Assembly: GCF_003286085.1 (NCBI RefSeq)
Contig: NW_020825294.1
Span: 11,058,501-11,122,500 of the forward strand
Direction: 5' to 3'
From: Drosophila persimilis
Lineage: Eukaryota > Arthropoda > Insecta > Diptera > Drosophilidae
Length of the DNA stretch: 64,000 bases
Below the pieces are notes generated by a model, which made no database searches, had not been told where the DNA came from, and saw only the letters and a list, made by a program, of their open reading frames with translations. Positions 51,098 through 62,273 of the stretch are shown in pieces (the first letter of the stretch is position 1; each line of letters begins with the position of its first letter). Both the position numbers and the translations under genes were made by a program.

Positions 51098-51392
51098 ATG
51101 TTTCTGACTATCTGTGTCTCTCTAATCTCTACACTGCACTGTCTAATTAGAGGCGAGAGTGAATTGTCAGCAACAAATGCCCGATGGCAACAAAAAAAAA
51201 ACAGCAGATTGAACGAGTTTAATTTAATTTTCAGTTTCGCTTTCTACAGTTGTTGCTTGTGTTGCGGATGCTTATGGCAGTGCCCCTGGATGCGGCAGTA
51301 TAATTAAACACACGCGCTGCGGAAAACGCCCGACGAATCGACGCAGCGCCTACGAGGAGGTGCTGAAGAGCAGGCGAAACAGAAATTTATGA
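51098..51392 (+). CDS. Candidate secreted peptide precursor (two exons, 72 aa)
   Basis: Exon 1, 51,098-51,158, encodes MFLTICVSLISTLHC and LIRGE, a clear signal peptide. A donor at GAGA|GTGAAT (51,159) and an acceptor AATTTAATTTTCAG (51,233-51,234) give a 76-bp intron with matching phase. Exon 2, 51,235-51,392, encodes about 52 residues to TGA with strong fly codon use near its end (CGC AGC GCC TAC GAG GAG). The mature part contains two cysteines (40, 49) spaced CGSIIKHTRC, followed at once by GKR (50-52), the classic amidation-plus-dibasic cleavage signal, then further RR pairs (56-57, 67-68). This is the layout of a neuropeptide or peptide hormone precursor. An alternative acceptor at 51,249 (CTTTCTACAG) is also in phase and removes five residues. 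I do not recognise the peptide; expression and processing are inference. Confidence 0.45.
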
Positions 51393-51472
51393 AAAATGCA
51401 TGAACATGGCTCATACAGTCCGTCGGTAATACAGACACACATACACACTGACCGATTATGCCGGAAAGCTTC

Positions 51473-51742
51473 TTAATACTTTTTCGTTATTGTTTTCCAC
51501 GAGTTTAGGGGCTGCGGGGCTGCTGCTGCGGAGGGGACAATGGTCCTGGGCTCTGAGTGTGCCTGAGATCCAATTCGTTGCACGTTATCAATGGAACTGC
51601 TGATTTTTCTCGCCATCGTCGCAAGCATCGCCTCAGAATGGGATTTTCGTATGCCCGGCTTACCGTTCGTCGTTCGTCGGCGCTCTACCAAATGATGGTC
51701 GGTTTTCTCGGTCGCTTCGCTCTCTCTCAATGGCGATGGCTC
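51473..51742 (-). CDS. Candidate terminal exon of a minus-strand gene
   Basis: After an acceptor-like CAAGTTGAGCGCAG, 89 codons run open to a TAA at 51,475-51,473. There is no in-frame ATG at the 5' end and an in-frame TGA just before the acceptor, so it must be spliced. The peptide is Ser/Thr/Arg-rich with phosphorylation-type patches (RKSHSEAMLATMARKISSS), then an Ala/Pro run and the end LNSWKTITKKY, like an unstructured cytoplasmic tail. A good internal donor (AACG|GTAAGC) suggests an alternative splice. It converges on the plus-strand peptide gene, stop to stop, 80 bp apart. Upstream exons would lie to the right; none was identified. Family unknown. Confidence 0.45.
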   Translation of the reverse strand, partial: EPSPLRESEATEKTDHHLVERRRTTNGKPGIRKSHSEAMLATMARKISSSIDNVQRIGSQAHSEPRTIVPSAAAAPQPLNSWKTITKKY

Positions 51743-53068
51743 CTGCGCTCAACTTGACGAAACTGCCGAAGAGCTGAGAATATTCTGAAAGAGAGAAAGC
51801 TGCAGAGTTTCCTGGGAAATTTAACGGTTATATTTTGTTTAAAATTCGTTAGCATAGGCGCGATGTTAGGTTTAGCAGTATGTTAGCACAGCAGGAGCAG
51901 AAAGAATCAGAGTCATTTGAAAAGCATTTATCCCGTCTATTAATAATTATTTTAATTAAAATACTTTATTTGCGAATCTGAAACAAAACGCTCGCATTTT
52001 GTAGTCTTACACAGAACAAAAATACGATTTAAAATCTCCCATAGCGATTCGACTTGCCTTCAATCAGTCCCAAAACTGTTAAAATATTGGGAATTATTTT
52101 CATAGACTTCGAGTTTAAGCTTTAGGAATTTTAGGAATTTTGATTCTTTCAAATATTATTACAGGTCAAAGTTTTACTTATTACTGAAACTCTACAAACA
52201 ATATTTACTATAGAGGAGTAAATACGTTGCATATTCTATATTTAGAAAGTATGCGAATATTTTATTGACTTATTGTCAAGTTCTTACCACCAACCACCAT
52301 TTTGTAATCGGGATTTTGGTATTTTTATATGAACAAAACCCGAAAACCCTACGCAAAATGTAAACATATTCAAGTATGAGTTGATCTATTTGTGTGTTTT
52401 ATGAATGGGAAAATTATTATCAGTAAATACGAAAATTTGGTAAATTTGTATTAGTTTTTTTTAGTAAACAATGCCATTTGGCCGTCGTACGAATACAGCA
52501 AGAAGCATGCTTAATAGTAAAGCATGATACCGAAAATGTGCGTGTGAGCAGGTCTCAATTGCGTGAACCTCATTCACCACCAGAACCATTGAACGGCTTG
52601 TTCATGGGCACGGATCAGCTAATAAAATTCATTATAGTGTTTTTACACCGTCGGGAACCAATCAGATGGGTCCGTAGCGTAGAGGTTCACTTTATACCGT
52701 CCGCCCTGGAATGGGTATTAAATGCCCATTCCATATGATTATATGTTAATCAAGCGTAGGTTTGATGTATAATTTGGAATAGGTGGAATGTTTTACCCAT
52801 CGGTCCGAAAATAAAGTACAATTATTTTTCCAACAACAGGCATGTTTAAATAATTATAATTGATTAGCTTAGGACCTCCATACACGAATCTTTTGCCAGA
52901 CAAAACCCCATCCTCTGACGCCACTCTGCTCACGCCCTTTTTCCTCTCTATCTTCCACCCTATAGGGGTAAGAGTGGGATGCAGTTCAATTAATTGCTAT
53001 TAATTACGAATTATACATTTAGCGCTTAAAACCGAGTCAAGGAATTAGGAACATGTAAGCCAACAACA
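51743..53068. other. AT-rich non-coding stretch with one decayed-looking frame
   Basis: Mostly AT-rich. At 52,469 a well-placed ATG (AAACAATGCC) opens only 18 codons (MPFGRRTNTARSMLNSKA). An overlapping frame at 52,478-52,738 stays open for 86 codons (QLIKFIIVFLHRREPIRWVR). Neither is convincing. A CATACATATACATATACC run lies near 53,330. Confidence 0.3.
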
Positions 53069-53092
53069 ATGGATCCCACACACGCATTACAG
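53069..53092 (+). CDS. Possible short first coding exon
   Basis: An ATG in an almost ideal fly context (CAACAACAATGG) opens eight codons (MDPTHALQ) that end at a donor (TTACAG|GTAAGACAG). The frame continues open for only a short way past the donor. It could begin a gene whose next exon is beyond what I can assign, or be chance. No promoter element was recognised. Confidence 0.27.
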
Positions 53093-56000
53093 GTAAGACA
53101 GGGTGGTAGAATAGACACCCACACCTATGTAAATACACCGAAAAAAATTATTATGTGAATTAATTTGAATTATCTTTGTTAAAATTTGTCTATAGCAATC
53201 GCTTGGACAATTGAAAAATATTTATTAAAGTCTCATATCACTCATTACCTAGTGGAAATTTATATTTTTTCTGAGTGTACAAATATGAAAGATTCTTCAA
53301 CGTTTCTCGCTTCATAAACACAGAGCACACATACATATACATATACCGCACACACGAACCCACGTATTTAAAGCGCTGAAAATCTTTTATGACACGTTAT
53401 TAGTTAGCTCCAAGGAGAAGAGAGAAGGGGCGGAGAGAAGGGGGCGTATTCCGGATGGGGTGTACAGAGAACGGAGGGTTGGAAGGAGTACGAGTGAAGA
53501 GAAGAGACCAAGACGGAAGGCGGAAAGCGAGACGTTTAATATGCTTAATGTAATTATGAAAATCGCCTAGAAGTAACCCCCTGCCTGCATACAAATGAAA
53601 GCGTAATTCATACGAGGACTGAAGAGGTATGGGAAAAGCCTTGTCTGCCATAAAAAAATAATAATATATTCAAATGTTGTTATTGTCGCGGTACATTTTG
53701 AATGGCTTTAAAGAAAATATAAGTCTAAGAATTTATTGTATCATGCTCGGTATTTAAATACAAAAAAAATGCTCCGCAAAAAGTTAAATTATTAAATTAA
53801 ACGAATGTATCTAACAGGATCCATTAAACAGCTGAGCTGAACGCCCTAGTAGCTAGTGCTCGAACAGTTTTTAAGTTAAATTACTATGCAATAAATAAAG
53901 AGACAAAGTCTTCTGGGCCGATCGTTTACAGAGCCATGGCAACTCCAGACATAATAAAGTGAATCTGAGAAAATTATTGAGATACAACCAGACAGACAAA
54001 TGGAGATGGTAGTGTCTCAAAAAGGTATTGAATTCGGATTCCGCACATGTATTTTTTTTTATTGGCTCATTTGAAGCCTCGTCAGCCTCCATCAAAATTA
54101 ACTAATTGAGCATTCGTGCGGAGGGGAATTGTAAAGACTACACAAAAAATTATCAAATAAATTTAAAAGCCATATTTTTTGCCTACTTTTAGACTTATAG
54201 GCACGTGCAGGCGCTAAAACTTTCCATGGAAAAATCTTCTCCATATTCATAAGTCAATTGAAATTTATGACACAACACATGCCACCAGCATCCCTATACC
54301 CACAAGCTCCGCCCAACGGAGCAAATACTTTGTTTATCTGAGGAAAAATATTTATATACGGAGTATAAGCACCCAGCCCCCCGCAGACGGGCTTGCTGTA
54401 ATAATTTACAAAGCATTTTACGCTTCGCTTCGCCTGCCATCTGCATTAGCCGCAAAGTCAGTTCCGAGGAGAATTTCGGAGTGAACAAATAAATATGTTT
54501 GCATAAGGTAAGCATCCTTGATCTACGGTCTGTTTTTTGTCTCCCACGTGGCTCAGGTTTGTGTGGTTCAGTGAGGTGAAAGTCTGAGCGATGGTATGGG
54601 GATCTACGACGTACAAATATGCAATTAGGATGGTCAATTAGGATGGACAATTATGAAGGAGAAGTGTCAACTTATTTTTGTGTACAAAAGTCACGGAACT
54701 GAGTTTTTGGTGATAGAAGAAAATCTCATACCTTTCATCTCATTATAAATCTTACTTTTACGAACAATTTTCCTTCAAATAATTCAATCCTTATTTCACA
54801 CAACAAAAACAACCATTTCTTACAGTAGATATATTTATTTATTTGTCAAATCTCTCTCCAGGCCAAAGACAATCGACAAAGTTCTAACCGAGGGCAATGC
54901 ATCATTTTTATGGCGAAAACTTTAGAACTGCCTAAGCGCTTAATGTGCCCACAGCACAGAACAAAGAACTTCTTAGCCTGTGTTTCCACACACACACACA
55001 CACTCGAACAATCGCGCACACACGAACAGAACACAGAGCAACGCAGTAACAATGAATACTCCGTTTCCGTGCAGAACCCCCCAAAGGATATTAACAATAA
55101 TCTAACCAAATTAACCCAAAGCACTAAAGTGTAAGTGACATTAAGTTAATTTTCGTGTGCGCCACAGAGAAGAAGAAACAAGATGGTGGAAAAGTGAAAC
55201 AAAATAAGTGGCAATAGCAAAACGGCAGAGCGGAGCGTCTGGGCAGAAGCGGAGTGGAGCTGAACAAAAAAATATAAGTTTTTTTTGTTGGTGTCCTTGT
55301 TGCTGTTGGTTGCATCAACTGTGCAAAATTTCCCACGAGATCAATCAGCCACAGGCTGGAACAGGACAAGCAGCATTGGAGCATTGGAGCAGAGGCAGTG
55401 GGTGGGGGGCGGCAGTTCCTGTCTCTCCTTGTTGTGGTTTTTGTTGCTATTACTGCCTTTTGCAACTTTTTCCCCTTTGTGTAACTTTGACCTGCTCTTC
55501 GTTCAGTCTTCCTTCATTCATTCTTCTTTTTGTTATATTATCTATAAGTAGCAGCAGCTTCTTCTTCCTTAACATGCCATGTACTGATATTTTTTGTCTT
55601 TCACCTTTTGGCATTGGCCTTTGGAGTGTGCACCTAATGAAGCGGGAGTTGATGAGGCAACTTGGGCTGTAGCAGTTCAGGGGCGTGCAGCTGTTTCTGT
55701 TGCCAGGAAATGGGGGGCTTCCACTATTACTTATGAAGTAGAGTGGGGGAGGAAAAAGAGCCTAATCGGCTTAAAAGAGAATGTGCGGAAAAGTGTGTTG
55801 AACTCTCTTCCAAACATTCAAAGGGAGTACAGATTTAAACTTTGTTTTTCTACGAGCCTTTAGATGTACTAAAATCTTTATATTTCGAGGGGATCTATGA
55901 ATGCCATCCCCTAACAGTACCCGCCACTGTATACGGCTTTCCCTAAAAATCAGCCACCAAGTCGACCCCAGCCAAAGCTAGTCTTTACATTAGCAGTCTC

Positions 56001-57776
56001 TCTAATTGTCTCTCTGGGAGAATGTGGGTGCGTATTAAGGCTATCTAGGGCGATGGAAAAGAAATAAGCCCGGAAAACTTACCCCACGAAAACCTTGAAC
56101 CCCTGGACACCACACACACTTGATTGATTAATGGATGTCAACCGCCGGCGGAGGTGACAAGTGGCCAAGTCAAGTTGAACAGGGATTTGCCTCCACTAAA
56201 TGATGTGCCAAATTAGACACGGCCTGGAGGGGCAGCGTCGGGGCCTAGGCGATGACTCCAGGGCCTGGCCAAAAAAGAAATTGTTTGCAATAAACTGTCA
56301 GAATGGCGTCCGGCAAATGACAAGAAAATGGTTGCAAGTTCCATTTGGGGTTGCTCTTTTTATTTGGCTCTTTCTGCGCTGCGCTCGTTTCTCGTATGCG
56401 GAAACATTTAATTTTGCGCCCCAGTTCGAAGAACAGAAAGGAGGTGGCTGTCATTGCAAATGTAGAGTTTCTTGCACAACTTGCACTTCCGTCTACTTTT
56501 GCATTTCCGGGCAGTGTCCACCTGCCCGCCCCTCGGATGGCACCCACTCTCTATGGGGCTCAGGGTCCATTGCGGATGTCCGCGTGGCAATTTTAATGCA
56601 ATTTTTATGCGCCCGTTTTTGGCTTCCGATTTTTTATTTCATTTTTTCCATTCGTTTTCTCTACCTCTCTGCCTCTATGTCTCTTTTGCAACCATTTACT
56701 TTTTATCGTGTGCCATAATAGCAGTTTGTTTCTCTGCACGTTGTGTTTTGTGGCCAGACCGGTGGAAACCTTCGGGTGCAAACCCGGAAACGTGTGCAGG
56801 GACTATGTTCTGGTATCCTCTTTAGCGGATGTCAGGTGTGTTTGGAAGTGGGAATATTTTTCCAGAGCTGGACCCGCGTCTTGGTTATGGTATGTCGAGA
56901 TGTGCAGCTTTGAAAATCACAAGGAACAAATGGATACTCGTATTCATAGGGGCATTAAATGCCACCAGCAGGCTGATAATCTTCTGTACAAATTTAACTT
57001 CTTATGCGAAACAGATTCCACCTCATGGCAATTTTAAGTGCTTATCATTAACGTGTTCTGATCTATGTACGCGGGGCACGGCTCAGAACAAACAGAGAGA
57101 GAGAGAGCGGGACTTGGTGACCAGTTCCTCTTCGGCCTCTGTGATTACCGTGGGCAGCCCACATTAGGATATTCATTATGTTCATAGAGGTACATAGAAT
57201 ATCTTTCATACGGACTCATACTTTTGCCCCTGCAATGTGTTCTTTGTTGGCTACTGATATGATGTTGAATCTTTTGCCGCCTTTTTAATATCTTTACTTG
57301 CCTGATTATATCATTGAATGCACTCTTCAAGCTCAATTTCAACCATAATGCGTTACTGAGCAATTGTGAAATATTTCCATTCAAAACTTTCAACCTTTTG
57401 CCGAAAAATGCAAAAGAAAAGCCACCAAAAACTCTTGGAGTACATTTTTCAAAAAATAAAACCATTTTGCATGCAGCAAACCGCAAGACAATGTTGAAAA
57501 CCAAGTCCAGTCTCCCCCCAATCCTTTTCTCGTGCTGCCTTTCTCAGTTTCCATCGGAAAGTTTTTCTTGTTTCCAGGGAACCGAAGGAAATTTTCTGTA
57601 AAAGGACATAATCGACGTCAGCAAATGGCTAGAGCAGTAGAATAACAACAGCAGTACAGCAGCAGAAGCATCTATAAACAGTGTAAAATACAGTTAACAG
57701 AGGGAGTTGGCCAGAGAGAAAGAGAGGGAGACATCTAGGATAGTAGACAGCAGCAGCAGACTTCGAACTTGAAGCC
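53093..57776. other. Non-coding stretch
   Basis: No supported gene. CA-rich patch at 54,989-55,020. A 74-codon plus frame at 54,910-55,134 lies in CAACA-rich, 5'UTR-like sequence and ends at GTGTAAGTGA. A GA-rich run near 57,092-57,110 leads into a short coding-like frame (DLVTSSSSASVITVGSPH) that could be a chance reading. Confidence 0.4.
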
Positions 57777-57806
57777 ATGCAGCTCCCGGCCCTCTCTGCC
57801 CTGGCA
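57777..57806 (+). CDS. Possible short first coding exon
   Basis: An ATG at 57,777 opens ten codons (MQLPALSALA) that end at a strong donor (CTGGCA|GTAAGTAAAG). The upstream 100 bp looks like a 5' leader. TATAAA at 57,673-57,678 and ACAGTT at about 57,690 are weak promoter hints, though their spacing is not ideal. The residues would suit the start of a signal peptide, but the next exon is not identified, and an open minus-strand frame overlaps (57,629-58,075). Confidence 0.28.
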
Positions 57807-58860
57807 GTAAGTAAAGGGTTACTGGGTGGGATATTCTCATAAAGCAAGCCCCTACACGTCAAAGACTCCTTATTGGGTTGGACAAACAAGGCTTTGCCAT
57901 GCCGCTCGCTCGCACTGCTTCGAAGGGTGCCAAACAATTTTAAAGTTTTGCGGTTACTTAAGCCCTCGCCATCGCCATCGCCCTCTCCTAAACTCCTCTC
58001 GTTTATATAGGGTACTCCCGAATCCGGAACAGTCCACCAACAGCTGCCAATGGTGCAAACAAACCAAATGCTCAAGGCGGTATTTTAAAAAGCACTTTGC
58101 GAAGGCCAGCAAAATATCGTGGTGGGAAAGGGTATGGTTACGCCACAGGGGCAGGGAAGTTGCCTGGGACAAGTGTGGGCTTCACGATGAGAGGGCCAAC
58201 TGTATGTGAACAAACGACATGGGTCGGGCCTGATAGTAACAAATTTGGAAAATATTGACAAGCGAAACACCGCGACGTTGTCGGTGCATAATTTAATAAA
58301 TCAATATTTTATTAGCTGCACAATATGTGAGCAGCTCTTGGCAGAGCGGGGATTCGCGGAGGAACAATGGAACAATTCCGATAAATTTTTGGACATATAT
58401 GGTACATCTTATAGAATACTTCTACTGAATACAGATTTTAGGGGCTTTTAAGTCCATTTGAATAGTTTTTCGTCTTTGATACCAGGATATATATATTCAA
58501 CTCTCCTGCAGCTGCATGTATCCTTTTACTTTCGGAGGAAAGCCTCTGTGGAAATGCTTTCAAATGTGGCCTGCAAGTTAATCGGTAGAGGCAGAGTGGG
58601 GAAAAGTGCTGGTCCTGTTTTCCTGTTGCTGTTGCTGGTGGAGCCATACGCACTCAGCAGAAATGCTCAACTTGCTGCTTCTTTCATTACTTATTTCTTT
58701 ATGACGCTAATGTCCTTAATTCGTCAGTGTTAACCTAATTTCGGAGAGAAGGAATACGCAGCGGCGAGGACAGGCAAACGGAAAATAGAAAGAATTATGC
58801 CAAGAAAGTTTTCTATTTTGTCGCAGCGGGCAAAAGTTTTGCGGCCACTGCGACGACGAC

Positions 58861-58898
58861 TCGAATCGGCTCGGCTTGACTCGACTCGACTCGACTCT
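58861..58898. repeat. TCGAC pentamer array
   Basis: Four near-perfect TCGAC units with flanking imperfect TCGGC/TTGAC units. Confidence 0.8.
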
Positions 58899-59164
58899 AT
58901 TCTACGTATCCTGGCCAAGTCCTTTGTGCGCCACTCGCTGTTTGTCCGCCCCTCTCTATCTCTCTGGTGGGTTTTGTGTATGTGTTTTAGTGCGCATTCC
59001 CAAAGGCCATATAAATCATAATAATTTTGCAATGTAGCAATGGCCAAAGAGCATCAGAAGAAGCTGTGTCTGAAGCTGTGGCAGCACATCCTTGTGGCAT
59101 GTCTTTTATTTGCTACGTGTTGATGTCCTTTTGATGGCACTTCTCCTTCTCTGGCCCAACTGCT

Positions 59165-59199
<35 letters not shown>

Positions 59200-59200
59200 C
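59165..59200. repeat. TC dinucleotide microsatellite
   Basis: About 15 TC units, slightly interrupted at the left end. On the minus strand it is a GAGA-type tract. Confidence 0.9.
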
Positions 59201-61310
59201 CCTCCTCTCCATATCCACGAAAGCCCCCGGGGGCAAATGACAGCCACGCAAACCGCCAAGCGACCGTCCGTCGTGTCGTCGATGTCCCTTCGCTCATGTC
59301 CTGTGCCTGCTTCTGGTCCTAGTCCTGGTCCTAGTTCTGGCTCTGGCTCTGCCTCTGATTGTGGGCCTCTTTCTGTGCGTGCGTGCGTGCCGCCCTGTAT
59401 TTGTAATTCCTGGCAGCATGTCCAGCATAAAAATATACTTAAGTGATTTCTCTTGATTCACTTACATAGATTTGGGTTACATTTCTGTTTCTGTTTCTGT
59501 CTTCTCTCATTTTTTGTATTTCCGACGTTCTTCTTCAAAGCAAATAAATAATTTTTATGATAGGATATGTCCTATCCCTCTATCTCGGACAACCCCAACT
59601 CCAACCCCAACCCCTGTCTCATCTGACTGATCCTTCTGGCTGGCCTTCATTTAATTTCGCTTAAAAGCGTCAAAAGTTAAGCTGTAATCATTTAAATGAT
59701 TTATTTAGCTTGATTTACCATATCCTTTAGATCTTTTGCTTGGCTTGACATTTCCTTTTTCGGGCCAAACCAGAACCCCAACCCCAACCCCAACCAGTGG
59801 GATAAGCATTTTCCTTCCATTTTCCTTTTACTCCGTCATTGTCCTCTCCGGAGATTTATTTCACGTTGAGTTGGGGTTGGAGAACATTCTCAATCATAAT
59901 TTGTTGTGGCGTCGAAGTGATTATAATAGATTTATATGCATATCGGATGCAAAAGGTGGAATTTTATGTTTATTTTGTGGGTCGCCTCGGTCTGGAAGAC
60001 GCCGTCCGATGAGGGTCATAGGATCAGGGTGGGACTTGATTCGGCATAGGGTTGTTTAATTTATGATTGTGCAGGGGGCGAGTCGCATCTCATGATTCAT
60101 GCCATGAATGGGAGACTCGTAAATAATGGAGAATTCTATTTTAAATACAATTTAATTTATATTTTGAATTTAAGGCATGTCTGACAAAGCCTTAAGATCT
60201 TAAAGGGCAGAAACAACAAGTAAACGGGTTATTATCTGTTTGCTTATTTTTGCACATATGTATATAAATATATACATACAAATATGAATTGATGTGTACC
60301 TTAGCCAATTAATTAGTTCCCAGCCCTTTTATCTGCTTACGTTTGCTTAAAAATGCAAGAATGTTATGTGAAGAATTACTTTGATTTTCTGAATACTTCG
60401 AAATATAGAATATATGGATATAGAAAACGGCTATAGCTGATCATTACTGAAGCATACATTCGTTTCATAAATACACATTAAGAAATAACATCGTCATAAA
60501 AAGAAGTGAGTCAATTGATTCCACTTCCTCTGTACGAGTTCATTATGCATTCAGTCCCATCATCGATATTCCAATTCGCATATTGAATTCCCAGATTATT
60601 CCCCGACTTCCTTCCTTCATTAATCTCAAATGGCTGAAATCACTGTTCAATAAATGTGCAAAAATATTCAACAAATGCGGAAAACAAGAGCCGAACAGCT
60701 GAACGCTTATCCTTGACCTCAGATGCGGGCTCGAAGTCATTAAGGGCCTTCTGCTCTGCTCGCAAAAATTGTTTTAATTGTTATTTACTTTTCTGTTTTT
60801 CTGTCCGACAGCAACAGAAGCGGCAGCAGTGCTAGAAAACGACGCTAATGACCAACTTTTGGCAAACGAAAAACAAAAAAAAATGCATAGCATGCATTGC
60901 AGGCCCGATCCTGTGCCCTTCCCTGCCACCGCCACCGCCACACCACTGCTCCAGATCCCTCGGATGGTGCTGTTGTCGTAGTTGTAGTCGTCGAAAACAC
61001 TCAAAACCCATTAGGCAACACTTTATGCTTAGTTTGAAGTTTGGGGGCACAGAACACACAAAAATACCAGCAGCAGAAAAGAAAAGAAATAAACGAAAAG
61101 AAGTAAGCCCGAGGCGACTGTAGGGCCAAGTGAATTTTGCATATTAGCAGAGGAGAGGATGCCATTGAGTGGGTTGGATGAATGGGGGAGAAATATGTTT
61201 GCTGGTGCTGGAAAAACGTTGCTCAGTTTCACAAGAGAACCTACTACTTAGCCATGCTGCCAGGATGACAGGGTGTGGCTGGGATGCATTTCAAATGCAA
61301 TTGCAGTACG

Positions 61311-61347
61311 CGACTGCGACTGCGACTGCGACAACGACAACGACGGC
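61311..61347. repeat. GACTGC/GACAAC hexamer array
   Basis: Three GACTGC units followed by GACAAC and GACGGC. Confidence 0.8.
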
Positions 61348-62263
61348 GGTGGCCTTCGCAGCACAAGCTCACACATTCATACAATGCAAATGAATGGGCC
61401 ACGCCCCAAAGGCCTACGCCCAAACTAAAGTTTCCAGCCCGCACACCCACAACACCCACCCAACGAAAAGGAGGCGGGCGGGGTATTTGAAGCAGCTGCT
61501 GTAGGCGTTGCGTTTACATTGAAAATTACCCTACTTACAGTGTTGACAAACGAGCTGACTATGAGCGCCCCAAGAAGATGATGACGACGAATGAGAGTCG
61601 GAGGGGACCTAAGCGATAGTGGGATAAACGGGGGCATCATCTCAGCTAAGTGACGAACATTGGTCCTAGCCGGGGCCTGAATAATGTCTCAAATAAATAA
61701 ATAAATTTCAAACATTTTATCAAAAAATACTTAGAACCAATAACTTGATTGCCGAGTAGATAGATACTCATATCTGTTTAATGTAAAAGACCACACCAAC
61801 TAAAGCTTATGGAGAATAAAACAGGTATTCTGTCAGTAGGATTTCAAATATTTAACACTTTTTTAACCTTGGCCACAACCTAGTCCATGCGGAGGAATTG
61901 AACAAAACGTGCTTCCATACATAAACTTCAATATACTATATACATCATTTTATATCGAATTACGATTTGATTTTCACATTGTTTCCACTCTTACGATCTA
62001 CACGGCTCGTTGCATTTAAATTATAATCAAGTGAAATACAACAAAATAAAATATTATTCCGTTTAAATATAATGTTGGGAAATACGCCACCCTTCTACAA
62101 ACAGACGGTATTCTAATATCCCAACATCTTACACACGATATTTCTCGCTCAGACGGAATGCACAGCGAATGTATTTCAAAATATGATTTATTATAACAGA
62201 TAGGTATGTACATGTGTAACGTATAACAAAAATATATATTAATTCCTTTGGTCGGCTAATGAT

Positions 62264-62269
62264 TTTATT
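62264..62269 (-). terminator. Poly(A) signal of the PTPA-like gene
   Basis: AATAAA on the minus strand begins only a few bases after the TAA of the PTPA-like gene (reading TAAGCCAAATAAAATC), implying a very short 3' untranslated region. Confidence 0.7.
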
Positions 62270-62273
62270 TGGC

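Larger units (their letters stand above)
57807..62263. other. Non-coding stretch with tandem arrays
   Basis: No supported gene. TCGAC units (58,861-58,898), a TC microsatellite (59,165-59,200), TGGTCCTAGTCC/TGGCTC units (about 59,308-59,355), CCCCAA units (59,595-59,613 and 59,772-59,793) and GACTGC units (61,311-61,347). Two overlapping GC-rich open frames at about 61,030-60,860 (-) were examined and not accepted. Confidence 0.45.

Noticed and set aside
54910-55134. 74-codon ATG frame rich in His, Thr and Asn
   Set aside because: Lies in CA-repeat, 5'UTR-like sequence; composition is driven by CACACA and CAACA words.
57075-57167. Short plus frame ending DLVTSSSSASVITVGSPH
   Set aside because: Good codon use, but only about 26 codons and it grows out of a GA repeat; the acceptor is weak.
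60860-61030. Two overlapping GC-rich minus-strand frames (DDYNYDNSTIRG; LQLRQQHHPRDLEQW)
   Set aside because: Both open at once and driven by GAC/ACA and GGTGGC triplets. No splice sites; cannot choose either.
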